A stretch of DNA of 64,000 nucleotides from Nereocystis luetkeana (taxonomy: Eukaryota; Sar; Phaeophyceae; Laminariales; Laminariaceae): contig JARUPZ010000019.1 of NCBI GenBank assembly GCA_031213475.1, positions 3,932,770-3,996,769 of the forward strand, in the 5' to 3' direction. Made by a program: the position numbers and the translations under genes. The notes beneath the pieces were generated by a model, which saw only the letters and a program-made list of their open reading frames with translations, made no database searches and was not told where the DNA came from. Below are positions 34,640-45,862 of this stretch, in pieces. Positions within the stretch are counted from its first letter, which is position 1; each line of letters starts with the position of its first letter.

Positions 34640-34805
34640 GGTTGCTCTCCTATCCTACGTACCAGGTATTGCGTTTCACCTTTTCTTGTATGTGCTGTAG
34701 GTGGATCCGCTTTTGTGGGTCTTGGGCAGACCCGACGCGCGTGGTGCTACGAAGGCAAGAAGACAACAACAAAGAACAAGCAGATTGAAGAAAGAACCAG
34801 CAAGG

Positions 34806-34843
34806 GCTGCTGCTGCTGCTGCTGCTGCTGCTGCCGCTGCTGC
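34806..34843 (+). repeat. CTG microsatellite
   Basis: About 12 near-perfect CTG triplets. Confidence 0.85.
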
Positions 34844-35295
34844 GTCGCTGTCGTCGCGAACCCGACGTACCCGCGATAGAATAATCAACGATAGCTGCGC
34901 CGAGGTTCAGGGAAACAGCGTCTGCTAACCCGATCCGCTGGTGTGCTGCTAGACTCTCCGCTGGGGGCGCTGCCAGAGACCGAGAGACGTGGCCGGCTAG
35001 AAGAAGAGTAGTTGTTGCTTCGCTGTTACGGAAGTGCTTTTTCCGCTCTGCGTCAACGTTTGAACTTTTGAAAAAACGTTTCTCGTTTAGGTATATATAC
35101 TGGTGGGCTGGGTGCTGGGTGCGCTAAAAAAAAAGCTGGAACCCGATAGCCCAAGAAATTTCTCGGAATAGTGTGGCTCTGGAGGAGGTCGGAGTCCTAC
35201 CTACTCCTCTGGAGATCCTCCTCCTTGTCCTAGAGGACACACTCTGCTCTACAGCAGTAGTAGTAGTTGTACGCCCGAACCTTTCTGCTTTTAAC
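34844..35295. other. Intergenic, no gene recognised
   Basis: Nothing supported. A small inverted pair (GGAGGTCGGAGTCC, then CTCTGGAGATCCTCCTCC) lies near 35185-35225. Confidence 0.4.
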
Positions 35296-35497
35296 TAGGG
35301 TTGGTAAAATAATCAACTAAAATACGGCCTTGATTTGGTTATTGGTTATTTCGGGTGTTTTTGGCTTGATTAATCATGATTATTTGGTTATAATCATCTC
35401 GTCGTGATTAAATCATGATTAAGTGATAGTTGATTGATTAATCATGCTAATTTGATTATTTTTAGAGAAATAGAAGGCGTTATCATGCCGGGATAAC
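35296..35497. repeat. AT-rich dispersed repeat, copy A
   Basis: About 202 bp rich in ATGATTAATC-type words, from TAGGGTTGGTAAAATAATC to CCGGGATAAC. An inverted copy lies at 54920-55123. The internal words are themselves largely inverted-repetitive. Type unknown, possibly a MITE. Confidence 0.75.
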
Positions 35498-35580
35498 ATT
35501 ATACGCGGCTACGACACCACGACACCCCGGCACAGCGACAAAAGGTAGGGGATTTTTCTTGATATTACGACGCATTATTA

Positions 35581-36114
35581 TTGATCAATGCCCGATTATA
35601 TGAGGGATTTACCGAGCGAGATAGATTACGACTTTTGATTACGACGATGTCTATTGGCCAAGAGGCCAAAATCCCGCCGAAGTCACCCCGAAATCACTGG
35701 ACTGTCAACTTTTTTGTACAAGCGGCACCTTCCTCGCGGCGACAACACATCATGGCCCACATCATGAGCGGCAGAGCAGTAGCGGCACAGCAGCAGCACA
35801 GCAGCAGTGGCAGCAGCAGCAGCTGCAGCAGACCAGGCAGTCAGAGCTCTCTGTGTCAGGCTCCAGACGCCGAAGAGGAGAAGCAGTGCCAGGAGGAGTA
35901 CCAACAACCTCCAGCAGCAGCACTCGCAAAGCAGCCGACTTCAAGGGGAAGGCCGTGCTACTACTGTGATACCAGGTACTGCTCTAGACAGAAGCACCAG
36001 TGCCAGCCAGCACCATCAACAGCAAGCAGCAGGAGCAACAACACCAACCACCACATCAGCAGCAGCAACAACAGCAGCAGCAGCAGACCAGGCAGCAGTA
36101 GCAGCAAGAAGTAG
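35581..36114 (+). CDS. Ser/Gln-rich low-complexity open frame, doubtful
   Basis: A 177-codon frame whose second half is encoded by imperfect CAG/AGC triplets (35780-36110), giving runs of Gln, Ser and Asn. No domain. Both strands are open over much of the region because triplet repeats lack stops. Listed because of its length; I think it more likely an expanded repeat than a gene. Confidence 0.15.
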   Translation: MINARLYEGFTERDRLRLLITTMSIGQEAKIPPKSPRNHWTVNFFVQAAPSSRRQHIMAHIMSGRAVAAQQQHSSSGSSSSCSRPGSQSSLCQAPDAEEEKQCQEEYQQPPAAALAKQPTSRGRPCYYCDTRYCSRQKHQCQPAPSTASSRSNNTNHHISSSNNSSSSRPGSSSSKK

Positions 36115-38243
36115 CCCCCCAAGCAGCTCAAGCTCTCCTACGAGACCGGGCTCAGGATCTACCGGGCAACGGCTTGGAGCCGCCCATTCTGTTGTACTCA
36201 CAGGTGAACTGCGGGTTGTGTTACTCTGTTCTTATGGTACATCCTTGATCCAGAGCAGAGCAAAACAACTATGGATACCAACTTAGCAGTGTTTTGACGG
36301 TGGTCAAGAGCAGACTTGCCTGTTTCGTCGGAACGAGTGACGAAGATTCATTTTTCTACAAAACTCGACATCGCCTCTACCGGTCGTCCGTCGTCCGTCG
36401 TCCGTCTCGCTTGCTGAACCCACCCCCAGATGACTCCTGTGCTGACCGCCCAATACTTCAGGAGGCAACGGGGATCAGCTAGTACATGGAGAACGAGCTG
36501 ACCGCCGTGATCCAGCTGGCCCTTCTTCTCCGAAAGCTGGGGATGGAGTCCCTCCCGACTATCGTGTTCGGTTTCCCCCCCGCCGCCGCTGCTGTCCATG
36601 TGCTTCGTAAGAGCGACCAGGCGGGTGGAAAAGAAGGAGGTCCTAGGTGTAGACGCGGGTGGGAGACGGTCGATTCGGGGAGCACAAAGTGGCGGCCATC
36701 AATGCACCCCCCTAGCACGGCACGCCCTTCCTCTTCCATTTGCAGAGGGTCCCTTCTGGGTTCCCAAAGGAGACGTTCCCGACTGCTCTCGAAGGTAGAC
36801 TAAGGTGAGCGTCGCCAACCACGAGTGAGTGCCATTACAACTAATATCTAGGTACATTTTTTCCTGTGTCCCTTTTTTTGTGGCAGGAATACCTGCACTC
36901 TTTTGTTTTGGCCCCAACTTGGACGGCGACCGCCTTTCTGCTCGATGGACCCCCAGCGCTGACTACAGTAGTACCGCCATCAAAACGGATGCTGCGCAGG
37001 TTTTCAACAACTGCGGCGTAGAAGCGGCGAATACCTCGTGCTAGTACCTGCTCGCTGAGTTGAAATTGGTAGCATATACTCGTCTCGATAACACGCCGCT
37101 ATGACGGCATGCCTGCTGGGGAAGTAGCTGCCGAACAGCGCTATTCCGTTCTACCGCAGCACGAGCGCTCGTCTCAACGACACACAACAGGACTAAGGTT
37201 ATATTATACCTCCACCTCGGTCGTTCTGCGCAAAGCGATGGTCGACTCGAATTGTGCCATCTCCTTGCCTCTGCGTTCCCTGAACCTGAGGACCTGGCGC
37301 CTGATTCGAAATGTTTCGAGGAAATACGGTGGCCGGTTACAGCTCTATCATCGAATATGTTGGTACTGCAATACGTAATCGTAACGCTCAGCGCCCCTCT
37401 AGTGCTACACACAGAACTACCCTCGTCCTTCCCGCCCTCGTCCACGCCCCTCTCCGCCAAACATATCTCGTCTACGCCCTGTCCGCGAAACAGGTACCTG
37501 GTATGCCTGTACAGCATCAGCTACCTTCCGCGCGTGAAGCTCTCTATCACGGGGAAGCCCGGACGCAGCTGGTCGGGCTGTGGGGAGCGGTCAAGAGCAC
37601 GAGGGAAGCATTACTAGGCGCTTTCGTCCGTTACGCCAGGTCGCCGCCAATACCTGTGTAATGAAAGACCGGGCAAGCGACGAGCAAGCATTGCACGGAA
37701 CGACATACGGTATCCACTGCCGCAGGCCAGGGCGCAGCGCCCCGAACCGGCGCCCTACCTCCCACCCGCAGGAAATCGCAGCAGACGGTGCCGAGGGGTT
37801 TGATTCAGCCGCGCAGGCGAGTGTGCTGCCCAGGAAGGAGGAGGGTTTGTTGAGGGAGAGGGGGGGGGGGTACGCCAAGACAAAACACGACCAGAGTCTG
37901 CTGAACTTGCCGCTTTCGATGATATAGCGTTGCAGGGCGTATATATCATCCGCAGGCGGAATCTGGACGATGGAGCGGAGTCACTGGCGACTTCAACAAC
38001 GAGGGCCTTCCTACCGGGAACACCGCAACGGGAGCAGGCGAGTCATTGGTCGTTTGCTGGGGCTCTGGCGTAAGGATGGCGGCAGCGTGTAAACATTCTA
38101 CTTCTTTTCGCGGATGATGGAGTCTGACATTTCTGATGCAAGCGAACGATACTGTGTAGCCCTTGCGTGAGATTGAGACATCGGTTTCACTGTCACATAC
38201 GCTCATCTGGCGTGGACCGCTTAATTTTCTAATCATTTGCCAG
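36115..38243. other. Unassigned region with scattered exon-like frames
   Basis: Possible + strand coding pieces: 36487-36620 (AVIQLALLLRKLGMESLPTI after a CAGCTAG acceptor-like site), 36883-37044 (ending in a stop after GVEAANTSC) and 37680-38070 (interrupted by a G-run at 37861-37870). No family is recognised and I could not join them into one gene. Confidence 0.25.
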
Positions 38244-38371
38244 TTAGTGCTGATGCTGAAGGTGACGACGCTGCAGGTGGAGCCAGAGCAGGCAACGAGT
38301 GGATCGGTCTCGCCCTTGGCCAGGACGACAACGTCGCGGGTCTATCGCGGCCGGGCGACAGGGATATACAG
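38244..38371 (+). CDS. Possible internal exon, function unknown
   Basis: Between a TTTGCCAG acceptor and a GTGAGC donor there is a 128-bp open frame, read from its third base as SADAEGDDAAGGARAGNEW and continuing to the donor. Composition looks coding, but there is no domain and no partner exon was identified. Confidence 0.25.
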
Positions 38372-39604
38372 GTGAGCGGCGCGTGTAGATGCTTGTAAAA
38401 CTATTGAAACAACATGTAGAGGCTTGTTAACTTCGGTGCGTGTGTTGGCAGCCTGCTCGCGGTTACGAATCGTGCTAAGGCTAGCTAGCTTTCTTGAGCA
38501 AATGGATAGCGGCACTATCGTAGTAATATAACTTCTATAATGTGATATGTAAACTGGGTCAAATGTGCGTACCTTTCGGATGTACAAGATCGGCTGCTCA
38601 TTTAAATCGGCGGAAACGCTTCGAAGACATTTTCGGGCCTCAACCAATCACCGCTGTCGCGGCAACACTTTTCTTGCCTTCTTGTTGCGTCCCTCATATT
38701 CAGGGCTACCGCCGGTATCTTTGCACCCTCTTCGTCTTTTCCATCAACAGGAAGATAGCCAGCCAACTACAAAGCTTTGGTGTCTGCGAAATGCGCATGG
38801 CTCCCGATTATGAAAATCGCCGCGGGGTCGTCAGGGGGATGATGCAGCAAGCACCGCCCAAGAGTTTAAGCACTGCCGTGACCACGCCTTGAATGTTTAC
38901 TCTCAACCCCTTAATGCGGGATTCGTTGGCGCCACCCATGGTCACGGCCGGGACGGTGGGGGCAGGGGCGGAGACGTGAGTCCTCGCATTGCGGGTGGAT
39001 ATCGCCAGGGGGGGGGTGGGCGGAGGGAAGGACGGTCGTACACCGATGGAGAAATCCGGAGGTTGCCAGGAGTGCGCACAACGCAAGGGTTGATGGTCTC
39101 AGATCGACTCTGGACCCATATTTGGGCGAGCAAGGACGTATCGTGCCTGCTGACCCTCGCCCAGGGACGGGAAACGAACGCAGAAGAAAAACGAAGTTCC
39201 TCCTCGGATGTTCCCATTGGTCGTACGAGGAATCTAAATATGGCTGGCGTGGTCGCACAGGCGATTGTCTTTAGTTGCCACTGACGTTAAATATGGGCTG
39301 ACGTGCAGGATTTAGTGTAGCCCTGGCTGCTGCTGAAGATACGTTTTTCGATTGAAATCGTCTACTTCTTAAGATACGTCTCGGCGTTTTCCGTGTATTG
39401 CAGTATGTTTTCTTTGAGAAGGCCGAGGGCGACGTATCTCTGCGTTGTGTATGTTGTCTAGAATGCAGTGAACTTCGTCATCACACTGCCAGACAATTCT
39501 CCATGTATCCATGTTTTTAACATAGTGGTATATTTTACGAGATACCTCTTCCTTCGGACACGTTGCGGTGAGTATCTCATGTATGTGTGATCGTTCTGTG
39601 TTGT
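38372..39604. other. Intergenic, no gene recognised
   Basis: Overlapping frames on both strands at 38808-39284 are GC-rich, around a G-run at 39011-39018. None has a recognisable domain. Confidence 0.4.
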
Positions 39605-40411
39605 CAGGGCCGGTCCTAACGGGGGCAAAATAAACGAAGTAAAGAAACGAAGATCAGAACTGAAGGGCACGTGAGTTTAATTTGGTAAAATAAAAAAAGT
39701 TAGAAGTGGAGATCCCGATACGTCCGTTTTCACGTTTCGTTTTTTTTGTTCAAGTCCTCGTGGGACTTAAAAAACGAAATGGGTGCCAAATAATAGAAAA
39801 TATGGGATGCCCAGGGTCGAAGAGGAACATAGGAGGAGCTCGAAGCGTTGGGATGAAGTTCCGATAATTTTTTTACGACCGGTTGGCAAGCGCACGATGG
39901 CCGAGGTAATGCATGTGGCTGCCACGCGGCTTGCCTGCTGACGGCGCGAGAACATATGGGGTAGGGAATCACCATGGGCTGCCCTCGCAAGAAACCGGGG
40001 GGTCAGGAAGTGGCTGTGGCGGTAATTTTTTCGACATGAGTCCCACTCAAAATTTATACGCTTGCCATCAAACACAGCGATGGCCGATACACAATTTCTA
40101 GAGCACTCCGGAGGGAGCGGGTTGGACCACGAGAACTGCCTGCTGTGGAGGGTGCCTCACGCGTGCGAGTTGTGTCTATCCACCGTCGCGGTCGATCGCT
40201 ATCGCCGGTAATCACGTGCTGTGGTGGTTGAGTCACTCTGAAAAATTGTACCGCGTAAATATTCGACTCGGCTTCTTCTTTTTGGTTCGTTTTTTTTTTC
40301 GTTTTTTTTTCTCGTTAGGACTCAATGTGCTGTTTTTTGCGACAAACGAAAGTCTGTTCGTTTTATTCCGTTTTGTTTTTCGTTTTTTTGCCCCCGCTAG
40401 GACCGGCCCTC
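39605..40411. mobile_element. hAT-like non-autonomous DNA transposon
   Basis: About 807 bp with terminal inverted repeats of about 32 bp. The left end is CAGGGCCGGTCCTAACGGGG; the right end, inverted, is AGGGCCGGTCCTAGCGGGG, followed in both by a GCAAAA...AACGAA tract. CAGGGCCGG-type ends are common in hAT elements. No transposase inside and no clear 8-bp target duplication, so superfamily is tentative. Confidence 0.7.
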
Positions 40412-41051
40412 CGAGATCAAATTCTAGAGCAGCTAGCTTCAGTCGTACGGAATGTATTTTTGAGTTTTTCGTTGCCTATCTTTGTGACGACACCCCCACA
40501 ACCCTTCATATGCATCAAATATACCGGCATTGCCGATCTATCCGAAAAGTGCCAGGTAATTCAACGTGAAAAACCGTTTTGCAATCGGATTTTATCTCGA
40601 GTAGATACGAGGTATGCGCTATTACTTGAAGCCGACTTTTAACATTTTAAACAAAATAATAATCTTGCCCTCTACCAGACCACACGTAAAGGACCCCCCT
40701 GTACCAGTCAACAATGGCAGGAAAATAAGAAATTTCAGAGCCGTTGTACTGAAGTCAGTACAGAAATTACCTTTCCCGAATAAGAAATTCGGGCTGAACC
40801 AGCATTCCTCTTTCTTATTTTTTTTCACTGTTACTAAGTGTTTCGTATAGTAGCTCGCCCGAGAAAAACGCCTATATATTTTTTTCGCGCTTCGCGCGAG
40901 CAATCTATATATACTTCTCGACCCCTACCCATATAGTCCCTGAGCCGACACCCCGACCCGAGGGTACAACAGCACACCCAGCACGCAGCTACTGGAGCAG
41001 CTAAGCCACGGCAGTCGTGCCTTCTGCACTCGGGCTTCGTCAGCTGGAGTC
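40412..41051. other. Intergenic; upstream of the 41052 exon
   Basis: No gene recognised. A small hairpin, TCGCGCTTCGCGCGA, lies near 40886-40900. If the exon at 41052 is real, its promoter would be here. Confidence 0.4.
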
Positions 41052-41277
41052 ATGAGGAACGCTGGCAAACGCAAAGCAGCGGCGCCGAGGGCCGCAGCAG
41101 CGTCGCGGAGAGTCACGAACGAGCCCGAAGATTCCGGTGTGTCCTCGTTGGAAGCTTCCTCTTCGGAGGAAGAATACGAGGACGATGGTGCTGCCGGCGA
41201 CAGCGACGCCGAGGTGACGGGAGTCATAAAACCCGCCGTCGAGCAGGGCTCTGGCCTCAATGACGGAGTTTTGGATT
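41052..41277 (+). CDS. Possible first exon of an acidic nuclear protein
   Basis: ATG opens a 75-codon frame that ends at a GTGAGT donor (41278-41283). The start is basic (RNAGKRKAAAPRAAAASRR), like a nuclear localisation signal, followed by an acidic serine-rich stretch (SSEEEYEDDGAAGDSDAE) seen in many nuclear and chromatin proteins. It lies about 2.1 kb upstream of the MULE transposase exons on the same strand, so it could be the N-terminus of that gene, but the first half of the transposase was not found between them. Confidence 0.4.
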
Positions 41278-41443
41278 GTGAGTTAATGTGAGAACAACAA
41301 CAACAAACAATGTCCCGCCGTTGGTATAAAACTCGATAAATAAAAAAACTATCTTGTTTTATTTAAAAGTTGCATGTCCTTTTTTTTTTTTTTTCTTGCT
41401 TCGCTTCATCTTTTTCACCTGGTAGGTTTTTGTCTGCTATTAT

Positions 41444-42215
41444 GCTGTTTCCTATGCAGTTCGATTTCGAGCTTCAGATTTGTGTTTTTCGATCTCAAAA
41501 ACGAATGACCCTGCTTATTATGCAGTCGAAATATGCAAAATCTGACCGGAATTTTTCCGATTTGAGAATCCGATGACCCAAGTCTTCGGATTTTGGGCCA
41601 AAATCCGACGAACTGGGTCATCAGATTTTCAAATCGAAAAATGGCATGCTCTCTAAATTCAAGATGTTATCCATGACAGCAAACAGCAGCAGAACGATCG
41701 ATGAGTTGGAAGGTGACACAGCTGTATAGCGGCGTCGCTTCGCGCCCGGGCGGCGGGCGGCGCGACCCTCCGTGGCCAGATGTCAATCGCCTGGCGCGGG
41801 CTCGGGCCTAGAGACCAAGAGAAGCGCACTCGGCACGCACCTCTCCGTGGATACGTACGAGTACTTGTACGTACACTGCTGTACAGCAGCAGCAGCAGTC
41901 AGTCACAACATGGAACCCAAAATACCGAAACAGGTGGCTCTAGCGCACTCGCCACGTCTTTTCGCCGCCAGACCAGAGATGGTCAGCCTTGGCTCGGACG
42001 CTTGGGTCCTACGCGCAGTGCAGCGCGCCCAGCGCGTCTCTTGGCGGCGCCAAACCCCAAAACAGCAGTTGGTCTCGGCGTTTGCTCAAATCTCTACACA
42101 CAATAGATCTGATTTTTCCGCACAGGAAGGCTGTTTCGATTTGCCAACTTCACATCTGAAAATGTGATCGGGCCAAAATCTGAAGCTCAAAAATCGAACC
42201 GCATAGGAAACGGCC
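41444..42215. mobile_element. 0.77-kb TIR element T1, copy A
   Basis: About 772 bp with inverted ends of about 40 bp (GCTGTTTCCTATGCAGTTCG and, inverted from the right, GGCCGTTTCCTATGCGGTTC), both continuing into GAGCTTCAGATTT. An inverted second copy lies at 57470-58252. Internal open frames are not conserved as protein between copies, so it is non-autonomous. A TTA/TAA sequence near the ends hints at a Harbinger-type element, but the target site is ambiguous. Confidence 0.75.
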
Positions 42216-43411
42216 TAAGACCTATGCCAATGGTGCAGCGAAGTTCAAAAGTTTTTTTCAAATTATAAAAATATACCAGTATGGCTTTAAAAAAACAGCC
42301 GAAAATTTCTCGTACCGCCGCTGTGGGAAAAAAAGAGAAAAAAGTTTTATTTTTGATTTTTTCCCCCCAACGGCTGCAGGCGGCGCAATTAGTTTTTTCT
42401 GGTTGCAAATTGCCAACACGGTGATAGAAACCAGCTCGTGCGACGATCGACGCTCGATCTCGACATAGACTCAGCCCACGGCCAACCCGCTCGGGATCTG
42501 GCAAGGCCAACGAGTATAGATGACGGCCTCGAAGATATCAGGTGGACCCATGGTCTAGGGAGCGAGAGCTTGCCGGCGGCGTCCTACGGTATCCTCCCAA
42601 ACCTGAAAAAAAGTCTATTTTTTGCCATTCGAGACGGATGGAGAAATTTTGTCTTCTATTTTGTGCAAACCAGCGACCAAATGTTTTTTTATCATACGCC
42701 TGGTCAGCTCCCGCCACGTGACACCGGCCATGGTGTGAAGACATTGACCCTAGGGTGGGTCGGAGCCCCTAACGAGCGCACTCCGTTCAGAATTCATGAC
42801 GCAATCGTTGGTTTTGTTGATCGATGTCTGTCGAGGACTCGGAATCTCGCCGCTCCGAACCAAAGATCGGCCTGAGTTTTTCTCAAGCCGATGTTGGGCC
42901 AACATCGGCCCCAGATTTGCTTTTTCCGGGCTTTTCCAAAAGTTAGGAACTTTTTTTTATTTTTCACGTGGCCCATAGGAGGCGTGTTCTGATTTGTTTT
43001 GGCGGGTATCTTTGAAATTCAAACTTTTTATTGAAACTTTGCAGTACCATTTGGCATATAGGTCTTAATAGTCTCCTTTTTGCTTCCGTTTCGTGTGCCC
43101 GAAGACGGAAAATAAATAATTACCTCTATTTCCAGTACGAAATAATTAAATTGAAACCGAGGTCAATTTATTTAATTGTTTTGGTCAGATACCATTTCCA
43201 AACCGGAAAATAAATACCATGGTAATTACAAATACCAGGCAATTATTTATACCGCTCTCGTCGGACATCCCGAACTCAAACTATTCATAGTCTGTATCAC
43301 ACCTTGAACTTTCTCGTCGATCAAACATGTAATGCTACTGTCTATTTTGTGCTCGCGTGCCACGCCGTTACGGGCTGAGCCCTAACGTGTTGAAGTGTAT
43401 TCCCTCCCTCC
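42216..43411. other. Unassigned, upstream of the MULE exons
   Basis: A 145-codon + strand frame (42438-42872) lacks a recognisable domain. AT-rich short repeats lie at 43090-43250. The missing N-terminal half of the MULE transposase would be expected here but is not visible. Confidence 0.35.
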
Positions 43412-44190
43412 GTGAAGGTTATTATTACGGACGCCGACGCTGCCATGACCAGCGCGGTTGCGGAGCATCTTCCGAACACACAGTGCACTTGTAAATCACT
43501 ACCTGGTATATATATAATACACCTACAAGGCTTGATATATGCTTGCGCGTATGCTACGTCGGAGAATGTGAGTGGCACGGTCCAAAGTGCAAGGACCGGC
43601 GACCACGTTTCGCTGCGGGTTTGCTCCGCGTTCGTTCCTATTTTTTTTTTATGGGGTGTCCAATACCTGGTGCATTTAAGGTCACCTTACCAGCGTTTGC
43701 CGTGGGTTTTTGTCGCCGTGTCGCTCGTCCACGGGTTGCAGGCCTTTGACGGGGTGTGGGAGAAAATAATGGAAATGGTCAAGGACTCGGCGTGCCAAGC
43801 GTACCTCAGCGGCCACCTGTTGGGGTGAGTCAGACGGTCAGACGGGTATGTATACGAGCATGATTTTCATTGTTTGCTCAGAGACAAAAACATAATGCCT
43901 TGCTAAGCAGAACGACAAAATTATCCCATGGCCCAATCGTTGTATTTACAGGCAACGGAAGCACTGGGCCCGCTGCTACCACCCAACCGCTATGACCCTG
44001 AAAATGACAACATCATCGAGGGTGGAGGGAATCTTCGGGGTACTGTGATAGAGAACCTTGGCTTATAGTACACCAGGTAGAGACCAACCATCCCTATGTA
44101 TATAGACCAACCGTCGGCAAATAAGATAGTTGTTATCGCAGAATGGATGCGTACGTCTAGTATCGAAATAGCCGAGGAGATAGAAATATA

Positions 44191-45111
44191 GAACTACATA
44201 CTTAGATCACAACCCCTGAGCGTGCTCGGTTGGTGCATCCCTGGCCTCTCAGAGCTCCCACTTCCAAACCGCCTCCTTTTATTACTTGCCGGACCTTTCC
44301 AGCGGTTCTTTGTTTTCTCGGCCATTTCTTCCTTTTTTCCTCTTTCGTTTCGTGTGCGTGCGTGTTCTCCGAGCACGGCATCGCGGGAGGACCCGGCACC
44401 GTCGTGGGTGCCAGCGGGTGCTGGCGGGTAGAGGGGGGGTTGCAAGGAGCGCGGTCGCCGCTTTCGTGCCTAGGCGTCGCGTGTGCCTCGAGACACGACG
44501 GATGCATGAACGGGCTTTGTCTGGCTTCGATTTATGATTGTTGATAGAGTATGTACGAGTTTATAAAGGTCGTTCGGGAGGGCAAGATAATATTCAAGCG
44601 GTGCTTATTTTTGCGACCACGCTGAAGTTGAAAGAGGGAGGTGTGCAGTTTGAACACCAACGTTATCGAGCTGGCGAACGACGGCCACGGTGAGCACCGG
44701 GCTTCACGCGGGGCGGGCGACGGGGCTGATTGTGGCAGAGAGTGATAAAAGCTTTACCCGGACCGAATCGGTAGCGAGGTGGTCGCGAGAGGGGCGGGCG
44801 GCGTACGAGGCTGAGAGAGAAGCTCTTCTGTGCGATTTGTTTCTTTTCTTCTTTTCGACCGGGTGTAACGTGTTCCAATCAGGCAGAAAAATATCACACG
44901 AGAGGGGACGGGGATTTTTTTTCCTTTCCGAGTTTTCGGTTTCATTTTCATTGTTTTTGCTGCTGTGCCAAGCTGTGCTTTCGCTTTATTCGTACATACC
45001 AGGTACAGTACAGACATAGAGCATATCGAAAGAAGAAAATAAGTACAGACAGTAGTACCATACTTGGGGTGTATGTACGTACGTAGGCCGCCCGCGGAGC
45101 GAAGCGCCTTG
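44191..45111 (-). repeat. Dispersed repeat R1, copy 2, nested in the left LTR
   Basis: Begins GAACTACATACTTAG and ends GAAGCGCCTTG, with TA on both sides. The empty site is seen in the right LTR near 49813 (GAAATATACGTACG). Compared with copies 1 and 3 it has an internal deletion near 45085. Confidence 0.85.
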
Positions 45112-45444
45112 TACGTACGTACTATGTTCATACAGAGCTTACGGGGCGTTGCGCTGAATAGTATCTTCATACAGGGTACTATGCTCATACGGAAGTCATG
45201 GGGTATCTCGCTACATAGCATCTTCTGAAAAGGATACTATGTTCATACAGAATTCCCGGGGTATAACTACATCGCATCCATAGTGAGCCCATACAGGATT
45301 CTCCGGGTGCTGCTCTATATAGCATCCTCATACAGGACTCACCGGGTGCTGCACTACATAGTAGTACCTCAATACTTGAGGTTTTACGGGATGGCACGCT
45401 TGAAGTTAAGGGTGGCGCGTGCCCTCAGTTGAGGGTGACGCGTG

Positions 45445-45752
45445 CCTCCTTGCCAGTAGAATATAGCCGGTTGAAGACAGATCATATTTCTGTCTTCCAA
45501 AAACCAGCAGCGTCCCACCCCCCCCTCCTTGCTCACTCGTCTCTTGCCCCCTTCGAGCAATCCGCACACTCCTAATAAAAGAGAAGTCTCACGAACTACC
45601 TCCTTGCCAGTAGAATATAGCCGGTTGAAGACAGATCACATTTCTGTCTTCCAAAAATCAGCAGCGTCCCACCCCCCCCTCCTTGCTCACTCGTCTCTTG
45701 CCCCCTTCGAGCAAGCCGCACACTCCTAATAAAAGAGAAGTCTCACGAACTG
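45445..45752 (+). repeat. 154-bp tandem duplication in the left LTR
   Basis: Two nearly identical units, 45445-45598 and 45599-45752. The right LTR has one unit. Confidence 0.85.
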
Positions 45753-45845
45753 CGTCTGAGTTTGGCCAAGCACAGACACCTGTGTCACACTTCTTCTGTG
45801 GATCATCATCACTGGTACCCTTGCCCTTCTCTCCCACATCACAAT

Positions 45846-45862
45846 TGGCGTCGTCGGCAGGA
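45846..45862 (+). other. Putative primer-binding site
   Basis: TGGCGTCGTCGGCAGGA lies two bases after the left LTR. It starts with TGG, complementary to the CCA end of a tRNA. The matching tRNA was not identified. Confidence 0.5.

Larger units (their letters stand above)
44044..45843 (+). repeat. Left LTR with nested insertion
   Basis: Matches the 723-bp right LTR except for two additions: R1 copy 2 (921 bp plus a duplicated TA) and an extra 154-bp unit. 723 + 921 + 2 + 154 = 1800, exactly the length observed. Confidence 0.9.

Noticed and set aside
34394-34879. Cys-rich + strand frame
   Set aside because: The Cys run is a translation of the CTG microsatellite.
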